Origin: Clostridia bacterium
Lineage (GTDB): Bacteria; Bacillota_A; Clostridia; Christensenellales; Aristaeellaceae
Direction of reading: 5' to 3'
DNA: 11,551 nt
Assembly: GCA_017509065.1 (NCBI GenBank)
Contig: JAFWQM010000215.1
Location: forward strand, 1-11,551
Position 1 is the stretch's first letter. The number at the start of each line of letters is the position of its first letter. Below, in pieces: positions 1 through 6,898 of the stretch. The notes beneath the pieces were generated by a model that had not been told where the DNA came from, did no database searches, and saw only the letters and a list, made by a program, of their open reading frames with translations. Position numbers and translations under genes: made by a program.

Positions 1-56
1 CCACCATTCACCAGTTCCAGCTCTTCCATTCCCAGTTCGATCTTGGTGTTCTTCAT
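1..56 (-). CDS. N-terminal leader of a small double-glycine (bacteriocin-type) peptide, partial
   Basis: Reading the minus strand from ATG at 56-54 gives MKNTKIELGMEELELVNGG, with the window ending inside the last Gly codon (GGN, so Gly is certain). The pattern of an acidic/hydrophobic helix ELxxEELELV followed by Gly-Gly is that of leader peptides cleaved by C39-peptidase ABC transporters (class II bacteriocins and similar secreted peptides). An in-frame ATG at 68 adds MDNI. I prefer the one at 56 because the AAAAGGA purine run touches the ATG at 68 but sits 12 nt before the ATG at 56, although that spacing is a little long. A TATAAT lies upstream on the same strand (111-116) without a convincing -35 box. 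The mature peptide lies outside the window, so neither class nor activity can be judged. A chance short ORF is possible but the match is good. Confidence 0.55.
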   Translation of the reverse strand, partial: MKNTKIELGMEELELVNG

Positions 57-218
57 AATATTATCCATTCCTTTTTGATTTATTATTGGCATGTTTTGTG
101 CCTTGACATTATTATATACGTTTCAGCAGAAGGTATGGCAGTAAAAAAATGTAATTTACCATTTTATTTATTTACCAAATCTTTGTTTTTTCAGCTCTCC
201 TATTGTGATTATGAAACC

Positions 219-419
219 ATGTTTGAGCATATCGCTACCGCTGCTAATGACATCGAAAGACTGTCAGGGCTAGTGGGACAGGATGTACTGGATAAGGCAG
301 CCCTCTCATCGAAAGGCACATACAGCGAAGAGGACATAGAGAATATGATGGAATATCTCAGCAAAGAGGCGCAACTGAAGATTGCACAACATTCACCGTC
401 GAATAGTTCATTCCTCTGA
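219..419 (+). CDS. Doubtful small ORF or gene remnant, unknown function
   Basis: A 66-residue frame starts at ATG 219 (MFEHIATAANDIERLSGL...) and ends at TGA 417-419, ten bases before a terminator hairpin. It is acidic and mostly helical, with the stretch YSEEDIENMMEYLSKEAQLK near the C-terminus. No family is recognised. No Shine-Dalgarno sequence precedes the ATG. The frame stays open upstream to about 75, but that part is very AT-rich and reads poorly as protein, so this may be the surviving C-terminal end of a decayed gene such as a mobile-element protein. The terminator right after the stop is the main reason to list it. Confidence 0.25.
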   Translation: MFEHIATAANDIERLSGLVGQDVLDKAALSSKGTYSEEDIENMMEYLSKEAQLKIAQHSPSNSSFL

Positions 420-428
420 CTGCAAAGG

Positions 429-457
429 AAAAGCGCCCACCATTGAGGCGCTTTTTT
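429..457 (+). terminator. Rho-independent terminator
   Basis: AAAAGCGCC (429-437) pairs with GGCGCTTTT (447-455) around a 9-nt loop, and the 3' arm runs into six T residues. It sits just after the stop of the short plus-strand ORF. Read on the minus strand it has only a short T run (TTTTCC), so it works best for plus-strand transcripts. Confidence 0.75.
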
Positions 458-475
458 GATTATGCGCAAGACTCA

Positions 476-514
476 AAAGTTCTGGCACGGTGAAAATAAT
501 CGTGCCAGAACTTT
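476..514. repeat. Perfect 14-bp inverted repeat (hairpin)
   Basis: AAAGTTCTGGCACG (476-489) and CGTGCCAGAACTTT (501-514) are exact reverse complements around an 11-nt A-rich loop. On the minus strand the 3' arm ends in CTTTTGAG, so it could terminate transcripts from the GH31 gene, whose stop lies about 147 nt upstream. The weak T run also leaves open that it is a mobile-element end or a protein-binding palindrome. The rest of 515-660 shows no gene or structure that I can support. Confidence 0.6.
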
Positions 515-660
515 GGGGCAACTGTAGTCAAAAGATAAACAAATTAATCAGACTGCCGTGTATCAACCGCATTCTCGTGCAAAAGGCATAATCAGGTGTC
601 AAAAAGAGCTGTCTCCAATGGTGTAAGTATTTTTGGCATCTTTATTTACCAATACATACA

Positions 661-2634
661 TCAATGACATTTTTCCAATACGGGAATCACTTCAATCGGC
701 GCGGGAATGGTGATCATTTGTCCGCCGGAAACCGTTTCGCCCGTGTCCACGTTCCGCCAGGTTCCCACAGGCACATACACCTTCCTTTCCCGAAGGCCGG
801 GAGCAAGGACAGGAGCCACCAGGTACTGATCGCCGAACATGTACTGATCCTTGATATCCGCGCAGGCGGGATCATCCGGGAAGGTGTACCACATGGCCCG
901 CATGAGGGGAGTACCGTCCTCATGCGCCTGTCGCATCAGCTCCCGCACGTAGGGCCGCAGTTCTTCCCGGCGGCGGAGATACTTGGTCAAAATTTCATAG
1001 GCTTCCTCCCCGAAGCTCCACACCTCGTTGTCCGCGCCAGAGGGCAGGACTTCGGTTCCGTCCTTGCGGTATACGTGCTCCATGGGCTTGCGGTCGCCGT
1101 GGATGCGCATGACGGGGCAGTAACAGCCCCACTGGAACCAGCGGATGAGCAGCTCTTTGAATTCAGGTCTGTCGATCCAGCCGTTGTGGAAGCCGCCAAT
1201 GTCTGTCGTCCACCACGGGATGCCCGCCGCGCCCATGTTCAGGCCCGCGCAGATCTGGCGGCGGAAGTAGCTCCAATCGCTCATGATGTCGCCGCTCCAC
1301 ACCAGCGCGCCGTACCGCTGGCTGCCCGCCCAGGCGCAGCGCAGCAGATTGACCGGGTTCTCCTGCCCGGCCTCCTTCATGCCCTCGTAGAACACTCGGG
1401 CGTAATACTGGGGCCACACATTGCCCACCTGCTGGTTGGGACCGATGTGGTAACGGTAGGCTTTGAAATCATAGGTGCCGTATTCGGGTTCGGCCTCGTC
1501 CAGCCAGAACACCCGGATGCCCAGGTCGTAATAATTCTTTTTGATCTTTTTCCACACGTATTTCCGGGTGCGGGGATTGGTAGCGTCAAAGAACATGGAA
1601 TCCTCCACGAACCGCATGCCGATCTGCTCGCCGTATTCCGCCCGCACCAGCAAGCCCTGCTGGCGCATTTCCTCATAGTTTTCACTGGTCAGCGCCACCT
1701 GGGGCCACACGGACACCATCAGTTCAATGCCCATGTCCTTGAGCTCCTTCACCATGGCGGCCGGGTTCGGGAAGAATTCCGGATCGAAACGGTAGTCGCC
1801 CATTCGCGGCCAATGGAAAAAGTCGCACACGATCACGTCGATGGGCAGATTGCGTTTTTTGTACTCTCTGGCAACGCTTAAAAGCTGCTCCTGATTCCAG
1901 TAGCGCAGCTTGCACTGCCAGAAGCCCAGGCCGTATTCCGGCATCATGGGCACAAAGCCCGTGGCGCGGCCATAATTGCGGCTGATATCCTTGGGCGTAT
2001 CCCCGGCAGTGATCCAGTAATCCAGCTGTTTGGTGGTGTCGGCGTGCCAGGTGGTGCGGTTGCGGCCGAAGGACACTGTGCCGATGGCGGGGTTGTGCCA
2101 CAGAAAGCCGTAGCCCCGGCTGGAAATGTACATGGGCACGCTGGCCTGGGAATTGCGGTGGGCCAGCTCCAGAGTACAGCCCTTCCAGTCCAGGTATTCT
2201 TCCTGGTATTGGCCCATGCCGTAAATGTGTTCGCCGTCTGCGCCTTGGAAGGTGGCGGTCAGGGCGTAGTCGCCGCCCAGGATGGGCTCAAACTTCCGGG
2301 CGTTCAGTACCAGCGCGTTTTCCCCGTCGGTTTCCTCCAGCAGCGTTTCGCCCTTCTGGTTGACAAACGTGATGTGCGCCCGCTGCTTCCAGCCGCGCAC
2401 CTCCACCCGCGCGGTGATTTTTCCGCAGCGGATAATGGCGTGGGTTTCGTCGTTTACCTTGATTTCCACATCCTCGCAGGGGGCGGCATCCAGCAGCGCG
2501 AACCGGTCGTCTTGCAGTTCCCCCATCGGTACGGAACGTACCCGCAGGCTGTCTGCTCCCCAGGGCTCAATGCACAGCGTTTCGCCGTGATTCCGCCACA
2601 GCAGCGCTTGCCCGCTGATTTCAAAAAAGTCCAT
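661..2634 (-). CDS. GH31 family glycosidase (alpha-xylosidase/alpha-glucosidase type), cytoplasmic
   Basis: The 657-residue protein is a retaining glycoside hydrolase of family 31, which removes alpha-linked xylose or glucose from oligosaccharide non-reducing ends. An N-terminal beta-sandwich (about 1-230) with [14 protein letters not shown] is followed by a (beta/alpha)8 barrel starting at [14 protein letters not shown] (about 234) and a C-terminal beta domain ending in [12 protein letters not shown]. The nucleophile is the Asp of WLDEAEPE (about 379) and the acid/base is the Asp of VWSGD (about 449); [11 protein letters not shown] and [12 protein letters not shown] line the pocket. The WLDEAEPE form resembles bacterial alpha-xylosidase-like members more than classical alpha-glucosidases, but substrate cannot be fixed from sequence. 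The start at 2634 is chosen because GGAGG lies 10 nt upstream; the in-frame ATG at 2664 has no ribosome-binding site. There is no signal peptide. It is the last gene of the sugar locus, separated from the GH127-like gene by a repeat element. Confidence 0.93.
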   Translation of the reverse strand: MDFFEISGQALLWRNHGETLCIEPWGADSLRVRSVPMGELQDDRFALLDAAPCEDVEIKVNDETHAIIRCGKITARVEVRGWKQRAHITFVNQKGETLLEETDGENALVLNARKFEPILGGDYALTATFQGADGEHIYGMGQYQEEYLDWKGCTLELAHRNSQASVPMYISSRGYGFLWHNPAIGTVSFGRNRTTWHADTTKQLDYWITAGDTPKDISRNYGRATGFVPMMPEYGLGFWQCKLRYWNQEQLLSVAREYKKRNLPIDVIVCDFFHWPRMGDYRFDPEFFPNPAAMVKELKDMGIELMVSVWPQVALTSENYEEMRQQGLLVRAEYGEQIGMRFVEDSMFFDATNPRTRKYVWKKIKKNYYDLGIRVFWLDEAEPEYGTYDFKAYRYHIGPNQQVGNVWPQYYARVFYEGMKEAGQENPVNLLRCAWAGSQRYGALVWSGDIMSDWSYFRRQICAGLNMGAAGIPWWTTDIGGFHNGWIDRPEFKELLIRWFQWGCYCPVMRIHGDRKPMEHVYRKDGTEVLPSGADNEVWSFGEEAYEILTKYLRRREELRPYVRELMRQAHEDGTPLMRAMWYTFPDDPACADIKDQYMFGDQYLVAPVLAPGLRERKVYVPVGTWRNVDTGETVSGGQMITIPAPIEVIPVLEKCH

Positions 2635-2673
2635 GAGTCCTTCGCCTCCAATTATATAAATCATTCGTCGTAT

Positions 2674-2997
2674 TCACTAAATGAGCACTTTAAAACACTT
2701 GCGTTTAGTGTACAGAGTTCAGAGTGCAGAGTACAGATAATATACTTTACGTATAAAAAGTCACGTATAAACATTTCACTACTCAACTAACACTGTCATT
2801 CTGAGCGTATCCGGACGCGAAGAATCTCCCTTCAAATTGGCTTTCCGGAAAGCAATGGTAGGAAGTAGATTCTTCGCCACGGCCACCTTCGTCGGCCTGC
2901 TCAGAATGACAACAAAGGCTACTCCGGTAAACTATATAAATCTGAACTCTGTAGACTGTACTCTTAAACTAAAGTGTTTTAAATGTCCATTTAGTGA
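2674..2997. mobile_element. MITE-like element with long imperfect terminal inverted repeats
   Basis: The 324-bp stretch begins TCACTAAATG (2674-2683) and ends CATTTAGTGA (2988-2997). Further in, TTTAAAACACTT (2689-2700) matches AAGTGTTTTAAA (2972-2983), and TACAGAGTTCAGA (2711-2723) matches TCTGAACTCTGTA (2941-2953). Together these make imperfect inverted arms of about 50-55 bp. No ORF of substance lies inside, so it would be non-autonomous. No clear target-site duplication is visible. It fills the gap between the GH127-like and GH31 genes and ends 40 bp before the GH31 start, so it forms the GH31 leader. Inside it lies a second, shorter palindromic repeat. Confidence 0.65.
2794..2911. repeat. 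Internal palindromic repeat (GTCATTCTGAGC type)
   Basis: TGTCATTCTGAGC (2794-2806) is the exact reverse complement of GCTCAGAATGACA (2899-2911). Within them GCGAAGAATCT (2817-2827) pairs with AGATTCTTCGC (2867-2877), and CTTTCCGGAAAG (2841-2852) is a 12-nt palindrome at the apex. The unit can therefore fold into a long stepped cruciform or RNA hairpin. From memory, GTCATTCTGAGC...GAAGAATCTC is a repeat type scattered through many bacterial genomes; I could not verify this here. It is nested in the larger inverted-repeat element. Confidence 0.7.
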
Positions 2998-3035
2998 CGG
3001 CTGAACAGTTACACTTGTTTTTCCCCCGCATCCCA

Positions 3036-4871
3036 TTACGTCCCCTGGTGCTCCCGATCCAGGGTTTCCATATCGGGATAAATGCGGTTGTACACGTAGT
3101 ACCACTGCATCAGGCCAACCGTATAGTAGGGCTTGAAGGTGCGGCAGATGTGATGGTAGAAACCGCTGTGGCCGGGCAGAGTGCGGAATGTGTTATCTTC
3201 GCCGGGTACGGGCTCGAACCAGGTTTCTGGATGCGCCTGATCGCCCACCAGCACGGTCATTTCATCGCAGCACAGCACCAGCGGGCCGTAGCACAGGGCC
3301 ACCACATTGGGATGCTCTGGATCGACTGCCTTGAACCGCAGCTTGTAGGGAAGGCGGAGGGTCACTTCATCCCCGTTCTGCCAGGTCCTTTCCAGGGTGA
3401 GCCACTCGTTGGGCCGAATGGATGCGGACTGCTCCACGTCGTTGATAAACACTCGGCTTTCTTCCGTGGCCCAGTCCGGTACGCGCAGCCGCAGACGGAA
3501 GGAAGCGGGTGCTTGCGCTTCCACCCGGAAATGTACCTCGGGCTTGCAGGGGAAATCCCCGTCGCTGATGAGGGTCACATCCGCGCCTTTCACGGTAAAG
3601 CTGATCTTCGCCGGGATGAACTGGCTGACGGATACGCCCTGGTCATCGAAATAGGCGATCATGTTGGCGTACTCCGCGGTATCCTGGGGGAAGGTGCCGG
3701 TGCAGCACTGCCAGACGAAGTTCTGGCCCATGTGCTGCAAGCGCCGATCCTCATAGGATTTCAGCGCGCCGTCCAGGAAATAGCTGGCGTAATACAGGAT
3801 CTGCCCCTTGGGCGTGACGGGGGGCTGGCCCAGGGTGCCGTTGATGAGCAGCTTTTCGCACCAGTCGCCGTACTTGGCGTTTCCCGTTACCTGCAGCAGA
3901 TAGTTGCACAGCTTGAATACCGCCCAGCTGCAGCAGCTCACTTCACAGGAGCCCCAGGCGTCGGAGCGGGTGGAAATCGTGCCTACAAAATTTTTATAGG
4001 TCAGCTTGCCTGTGCGGGTCAGCTGATTGTCCCAGGTGGGCAGCACGGCGTTTCCCAGATAGCCGGGATCTTCCCCGAACAGCGTTTCGCCGGGGCCATA
4101 GCCACCCGTGGCGTAGATATGGCGGTGGGTCAGAGCGTCATAGCCGTGCTCGATCACGTCCAGATAATGCTTGTCCTCCGTAACGATATACGCCCGCGCG
4201 GCGGAGGACAGGCTGTTCACATGGCTGTAGGCGTGGCGCGGGCCTACATTGTCCCGTCCCTCGGCCAGCTTATCCCACAGATACGGATAGAGCCAATCCT
4301 TCGCCATGTCCAGATAAATTTCATCCCCCAGCAGCTGATAAGCGCGGAACAGATTTTCCGGCAGAGTGTACCATTCGATCTGGCCGAACATCCGCTCGTC
4401 CTGCAATCCATCCCGGGGAATATCGGTAATGAATTTGGCTTTGGCAAATTGGGTGATCCGCATGATCCAGGGCTTCACTTCCTCCGCGCCCATGAATTCG
4501 TACATGTCCAGGAACCCGCCCAGGAACTTTTCCCACATATAGGTGCCGCAATCCAGAATCGCTTCATTCTTTTCTACGCATTCGACCCAGCCGTGGAACA
4601 AATCCATGGCTTTGGCTTTCACTCGCTCGTCACCCGTGTTCCGATACCACTTGGCATACGCGCCCAAATACTGGCCGATGGATGGCCCCCAGCCCACCAT
4701 ACCCTGCGCAGTGGAGGGGATGCCTGCCCGCAGACGGTAACGGTGGAGGATATCGTCGTTGGAGGGATGCTCTAGATACAATTCCAGGGTTTCGTCCCGC
4801 TGATCCTTGAAGGGACTGTCCAGCAGGGTGACACGGCCGTAATCCGCAGCTTTCATTTTGTATGGAATCAT
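3036..4871 (-). CDS. GH127/GH146-like (DUF1680) putative beta-L-arabinofuranosidase
   Basis: The 611-residue protein has the layout of the DUF1680 clan, which hydrolyses beta-L-arabinofuranosides with a zinc-bound cysteine nucleophile. After LDSPFKDQRDE near the N-terminus comes an (alpha/alpha)6 barrel (about 40-415) with YLGAYAKWYRNTGD, DCGTYMWEKFLGGFLDMYEF and HVNSLSSAARAYI, then beta-sandwich domains with RLRVPDWA (462-469) and LCYGPLVL (527-534). Two cysteine clusters match the metal site: SCEVSCC (308-314) and CC 389-390 in WQCCTGTFPQD. The usual Glu-x-Cys zinc motif is not cleanly present, so it is a divergent member and the substrate is uncertain. There is no signal peptide. Start 4871 has AGGAG 7-8 nt upstream; Met6 has none. 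A terminator-like hairpin separates it from the permease gene, so part of its transcription is probably read-through. Confidence 0.85.
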   Translation of the reverse strand: MIPYKMKAADYGRVTLLDSPFKDQRDETLELYLEHPSNDDILHRYRLRAGIPSTAQGMVGWGPSIGQYLGAYAKWYRNTGDERVKAKAMDLFHGWVECVEKNEAILDCGTYMWEKFLGGFLDMYEFMGAEEVKPWIMRITQFAKAKFITDIPRDGLQDERMFGQIEWYTLPENLFRAYQLLGDEIYLDMAKDWLYPYLWDKLAEGRDNVGPRHAYSHVNSLSSAARAYIVTEDKHYLDVIEHGYDALTHRHIYATGGYGPGETLFGEDPGYLGNAVLPTWDNQLTRTGKLTYKNFVGTISTRSDAWGSCEVSCCSWAVFKLCNYLLQVTGNAKYGDWCEKLLINGTLGQPPVTPKGQILYYASYFLDGALKSYEDRRLQHMGQNFVWQCCTGTFPQDTAEYANMIAYFDDQGVSVSQFIPAKISFTVKGADVTLISDGDFPCKPEVHFRVEAQAPASFRLRLRVPDWATEESRVFINDVEQSASIRPNEWLTLERTWQNGDEVTLRLPYKLRFKAVDPEHPNVVALCYGPLVLCCDEMTVLVGDQAHPETWFEPVPGEDNTFRTLPGHSGFYHHICRTFKPYYTVGLMQWYYVYNRIYPDMETLDREHQGT

Positions 4872-4886
4872 AGCTTTTCTCCTATC

Positions 4887-4922
4887 AAAAAGGGAGTATC
4901 CAGACCGGAATACCCCCTTTTT
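4887..4922 (-). terminator. Intrinsic terminator or attenuator between permease 2 and the GH127-like gene
   Basis: On the minus strand a stem made of AAAAAGGGGGTATTCC and GGATACTCCCTTTTT, with one bulge and one mismatch, ends in a run of T. It lies 14 nt after the permease stop codon and its T run ends about 4 nt before the ribosome-binding site of the GH127-like gene. It is nearly symmetric and could work in both directions. It probably lowers expression of the glycosidases relative to the transporter. Confidence 0.75.
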
Positions 4923-4936
4923 ATTCTGTGAATGGA

Positions 4937-5863
4937 TCAGCCCTTGACAGCGCCGATCATCACGCCTTTTTCAAAATACTTCTGGATGAAGGGATACACG
5001 CACAGGATGGGCACGGTGGACACAATGATCACAGCGTACTTCACCTGGTCGGCGGAAGACTGGGCATAACCGCCCTGCACGCCGCCATTGCCGTTGGCGA
5101 AGGCTTCGTTTTGCAGCAGGATGCGGCGAAGCACCATCTGCAGGGGCTGGATATCGTTGTTGGAGGTGTAGATCAGGGCGTTGAAATAATCGTTCCAATG
5201 GAACACGGCGTAATACAGCATTTCCACGGAAATGATGGCCTTGGACAGCGGCAGCACGATGCTCCAGAAGAAGCGGAAATGGCTGCACCCATCCAGGGAG
5301 GCGGATTCGTACAGGTCGTTGGGGATAGTATTCTGGATGAACGTGCGGGCAATGATCAGGTTATAGGTGTTGATGAGCACCATCACCAGCAGGATCCAGG
5401 GCGTGTTGATCAGGCCCAGGTTGTTGATCTGCATGTAGGTGGGCACCAGGCCACCGGAGAAATACATGGTGAACACGAAATAGAGCATCACCTTGTTGCG
5501 CGCTTTGAAGTCCGGCCGACTCAGGGCATAGGCCGCGGGCATGGTGACGATCATGTTGAGCAGCGTACCGCCCACCACGTAAAGCAGGGTATTGCGGTAG
5601 CCGGTCAGAATACGGGCATCCTGGAAAATCTGCTGGAAGCCGTAGAAGCGGATATCCTTGGGCCAGAACACCACTTCGCCCCGGTTCACCATATCGGAAT
5701 TACTGATGGACGCGATGACCACGAACCACAGCGGGTACAGGATCACGATGAAGCACAGGATGGACAGCACCAGCACAGAGATGTGGAAAATGCGGTCGGA
5801 AATATCCCGCTCCTTGATCCGGTACTTGTTATTGACCACGGTCATTTCATTCTTGTTTGCCAT
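4937..5863 (-). CDS. Carbohydrate ABC transporter permease, LplC/YtcP type
   Basis: This is a 308-residue inner subunit of a CUT1 sugar importer. Six hydrophobic segments are visible (about 24-52, 93-114, 125-146, 155-175, 200-222 and 275-294). The cytoplasmic EAA loop that docks on the ATPase is YESASLDGCSHFRFFW (185-200) followed by SIVLPLSKAI. The C-terminus EKGVMIGAVKG is typical of the LplC/YtcP branch, which usually imports di- or oligosaccharides. AAGGAGGT lies 8-9 nt before the start and overlaps the stop of the upstream permease (14-nt gap), so the two are translationally close. There is no ATPase gene in the operon; in related Firmicutes one shared MsmX-like ATPase serves many such systems. 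Confidence 0.93.
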   Translation of the reverse strand: MANKNEMTVVNNKYRIKERDISDRIFHISVLVLSILCFIVILYPLWFVVIASISNSDMVNRGEVVFWPKDIRFYGFQQIFQDARILTGYRNTLLYVVGGTLLNMIVTMPAAYALSRPDFKARNKVMLYFVFTMYFSGGLVPTYMQINNLGLINTPWILLVMVLINTYNLIIARTFIQNTIPNDLYESASLDGCSHFRFFWSIVLPLSKAIISVEMLYYAVFHWNDYFNALIYTSNNDIQPLQMVLRRILLQNEAFANGNGGVQGGYAQSSADQVKYAVIIVSTVPILCVYPFIQKYFEKGVMIGAVKG

Positions 5864-5877
5864 CTTGCCGCACCTCC

Positions 5878-6834
5878 TTACATCAGGCCGGAGCCCGTGA
5901 CGCGCTTACTGATGTAGTTGGTCGCGATCAGGAAGGCGAAGTTGACCACATTGGTGAACAGGCCCACGGCGGTGGCCAGGCTGAACTGAGGCGCGCCGGT
6001 GGTGGGGGCCATCAGATGGTACACATAAGTGGAAATAACCTCGGAGTTCTGCTTGTTCAGCGTGTTCTGCATCAGGAACACTTTATCGAAGCCGACGTTC
6101 AGGATGCTGCCCATGTTCATGATCAAAAGGATCATGATGGTGGGCACCAGCACGGGGAATTCGATGTGGATCACCCGCTGCCAGGCGTTGGCCCCGTCGA
6201 TCTTCGCAGCGTCATAGAGTTGCACGTCCACCGAGGACAGGGCGGCGATATAGATAATGCTATTCCAGCCCATGCTTTGCCAGATGCCGCTGCCCACGTA
6301 CATCCACACGAAATACTGCTTTTGGCCCAACAGGTTGGCGTTCTGGGGCACGATGCCTAGGGATTTCAGGAAATCGCTCAGCACGCCGCCGCTCTTGGCA
6401 AACAGCACGTTCAGCATGGATACCAGCACCACCACGGAAATGAAGTAGGGGATGTACACCATGGTTTGCAGGGTGCGCTTCCATTTGCTGTTTTTGATCT
6501 GGTTGATGATGATGGCCAGTACGATGGGGGCCGGGAAACCGAACACGATGCTGCACAGGGAAATGATGAAGGTATTGCGCAGCGTGGTGGAAAACATGGC
6601 GCTGTTGAAGTAATCGGTAAAGTATTTGAACCCGACCCATTCGCCGCCGTAGATGCCCTTCGTAAAATCATACTTGCGGAAAGCCAGCTGCGCGCCGTAC
6701 ATGGGCATATAGCAGAACAGGAAGATATACACGATCGCCGGCAGCAGCATGATCCACAGCTGCCAGTCCTTTTTGAGATCATAGCCGATGCCGCGGCTCG
6801 TTTTTTTCCGTTTGGAGAGATGTACTGCTGTCAT
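5878..6834 (-). CDS. Carbohydrate ABC transporter permease, LplB/YteP type
   Basis: This 318-residue partner permease has a basic N-terminal tail (LSKRKKTSRG) and six hydrophobic segments (about 27-47, 85-110, 124-145, 174-200, 228-247 and 285-306). Its EAA loop is YDAAKIDGANAWQRVIHIEF (207-226), followed by PVLVPTI. MPMYGAQLAFRKYD and the end NYISKRVTGSGLM are typical of LplB/YteP proteins. GGAGG is 8 nt before ATG 6834. It lies between the binding-protein gene, from which a strong hairpin separates it, and the second permease, and it forms the membrane channel with the latter. Confidence 0.93.
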   Translation of the reverse strand: MTAVHLSKRKKTSRGIGYDLKKDWQLWIMLLPAIVYIFLFCYMPMYGAQLAFRKYDFTKGIYGGEWVGFKYFTDYFNSAMFSTTLRNTFIISLCSIVFGFPAPIVLAIIINQIKNSKWKRTLQTMVYIPYFISVVVLVSMLNVLFAKSGGVLSDFLKSLGIVPQNANLLGQKQYFVWMYVGSGIWQSMGWNSIIYIAALSSVDVQLYDAAKIDGANAWQRVIHIEFPVLVPTIMILLIMNMGSILNVGFDKVFLMQNTLNKQNSEVISTYVYHLMAPTTGAPQFSLATAVGLFTNVVNFAFLIATNYISKRVTGSGLM

Positions 6835-6858
6835 TGATCACGCCTCCCAATGGAAGAC

Positions 6859-6880
6859 GGGATGCAGTTGCCTGCATCCC
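6859..6880 (-). terminator. Hairpin between binding-protein and permease genes (3' stabiliser or partial terminator)
   Basis: GGGATGCAG (6859-6867) and CTGCATCCC (6872-6880) form a perfect 9-bp stem with a 4-nt loop, 18 nt after the binding-protein stop. No T run follows on the minus strand, so full termination is unlikely. Such hairpins commonly protect the mRNA of a highly expressed binding protein and lower expression of the permeases downstream. Confidence 0.6.
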
Positions 6881-6898
6881 GCCTGAGTCAATCAGATG

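Noticed and set aside
104..132. TTGACA (104-109) as a plus-strand promoter for the short ORF
   Set aside because: No -10 box lies at 16-18 bp spacing; the TATAAT nearby is on the minus strand.
664..1881. Long plus-strand open frame antisense to the GH31 gene
   Set aside because: Its protein is rich in His, Ala and Pro with no family features, as expected from the antisense of a GC-rich gene; the minus-strand frame carries clear GH31 motifs. The same holds for the plus-strand frames at 2994-4775, 4928-5917 and 6896-8464.
2635..2664. Upstream ATG (2664) as start of the GH31 gene
   Set aside because: No ribosome-binding site precedes it, while GGAGG sits correctly before the ATG at 2634.
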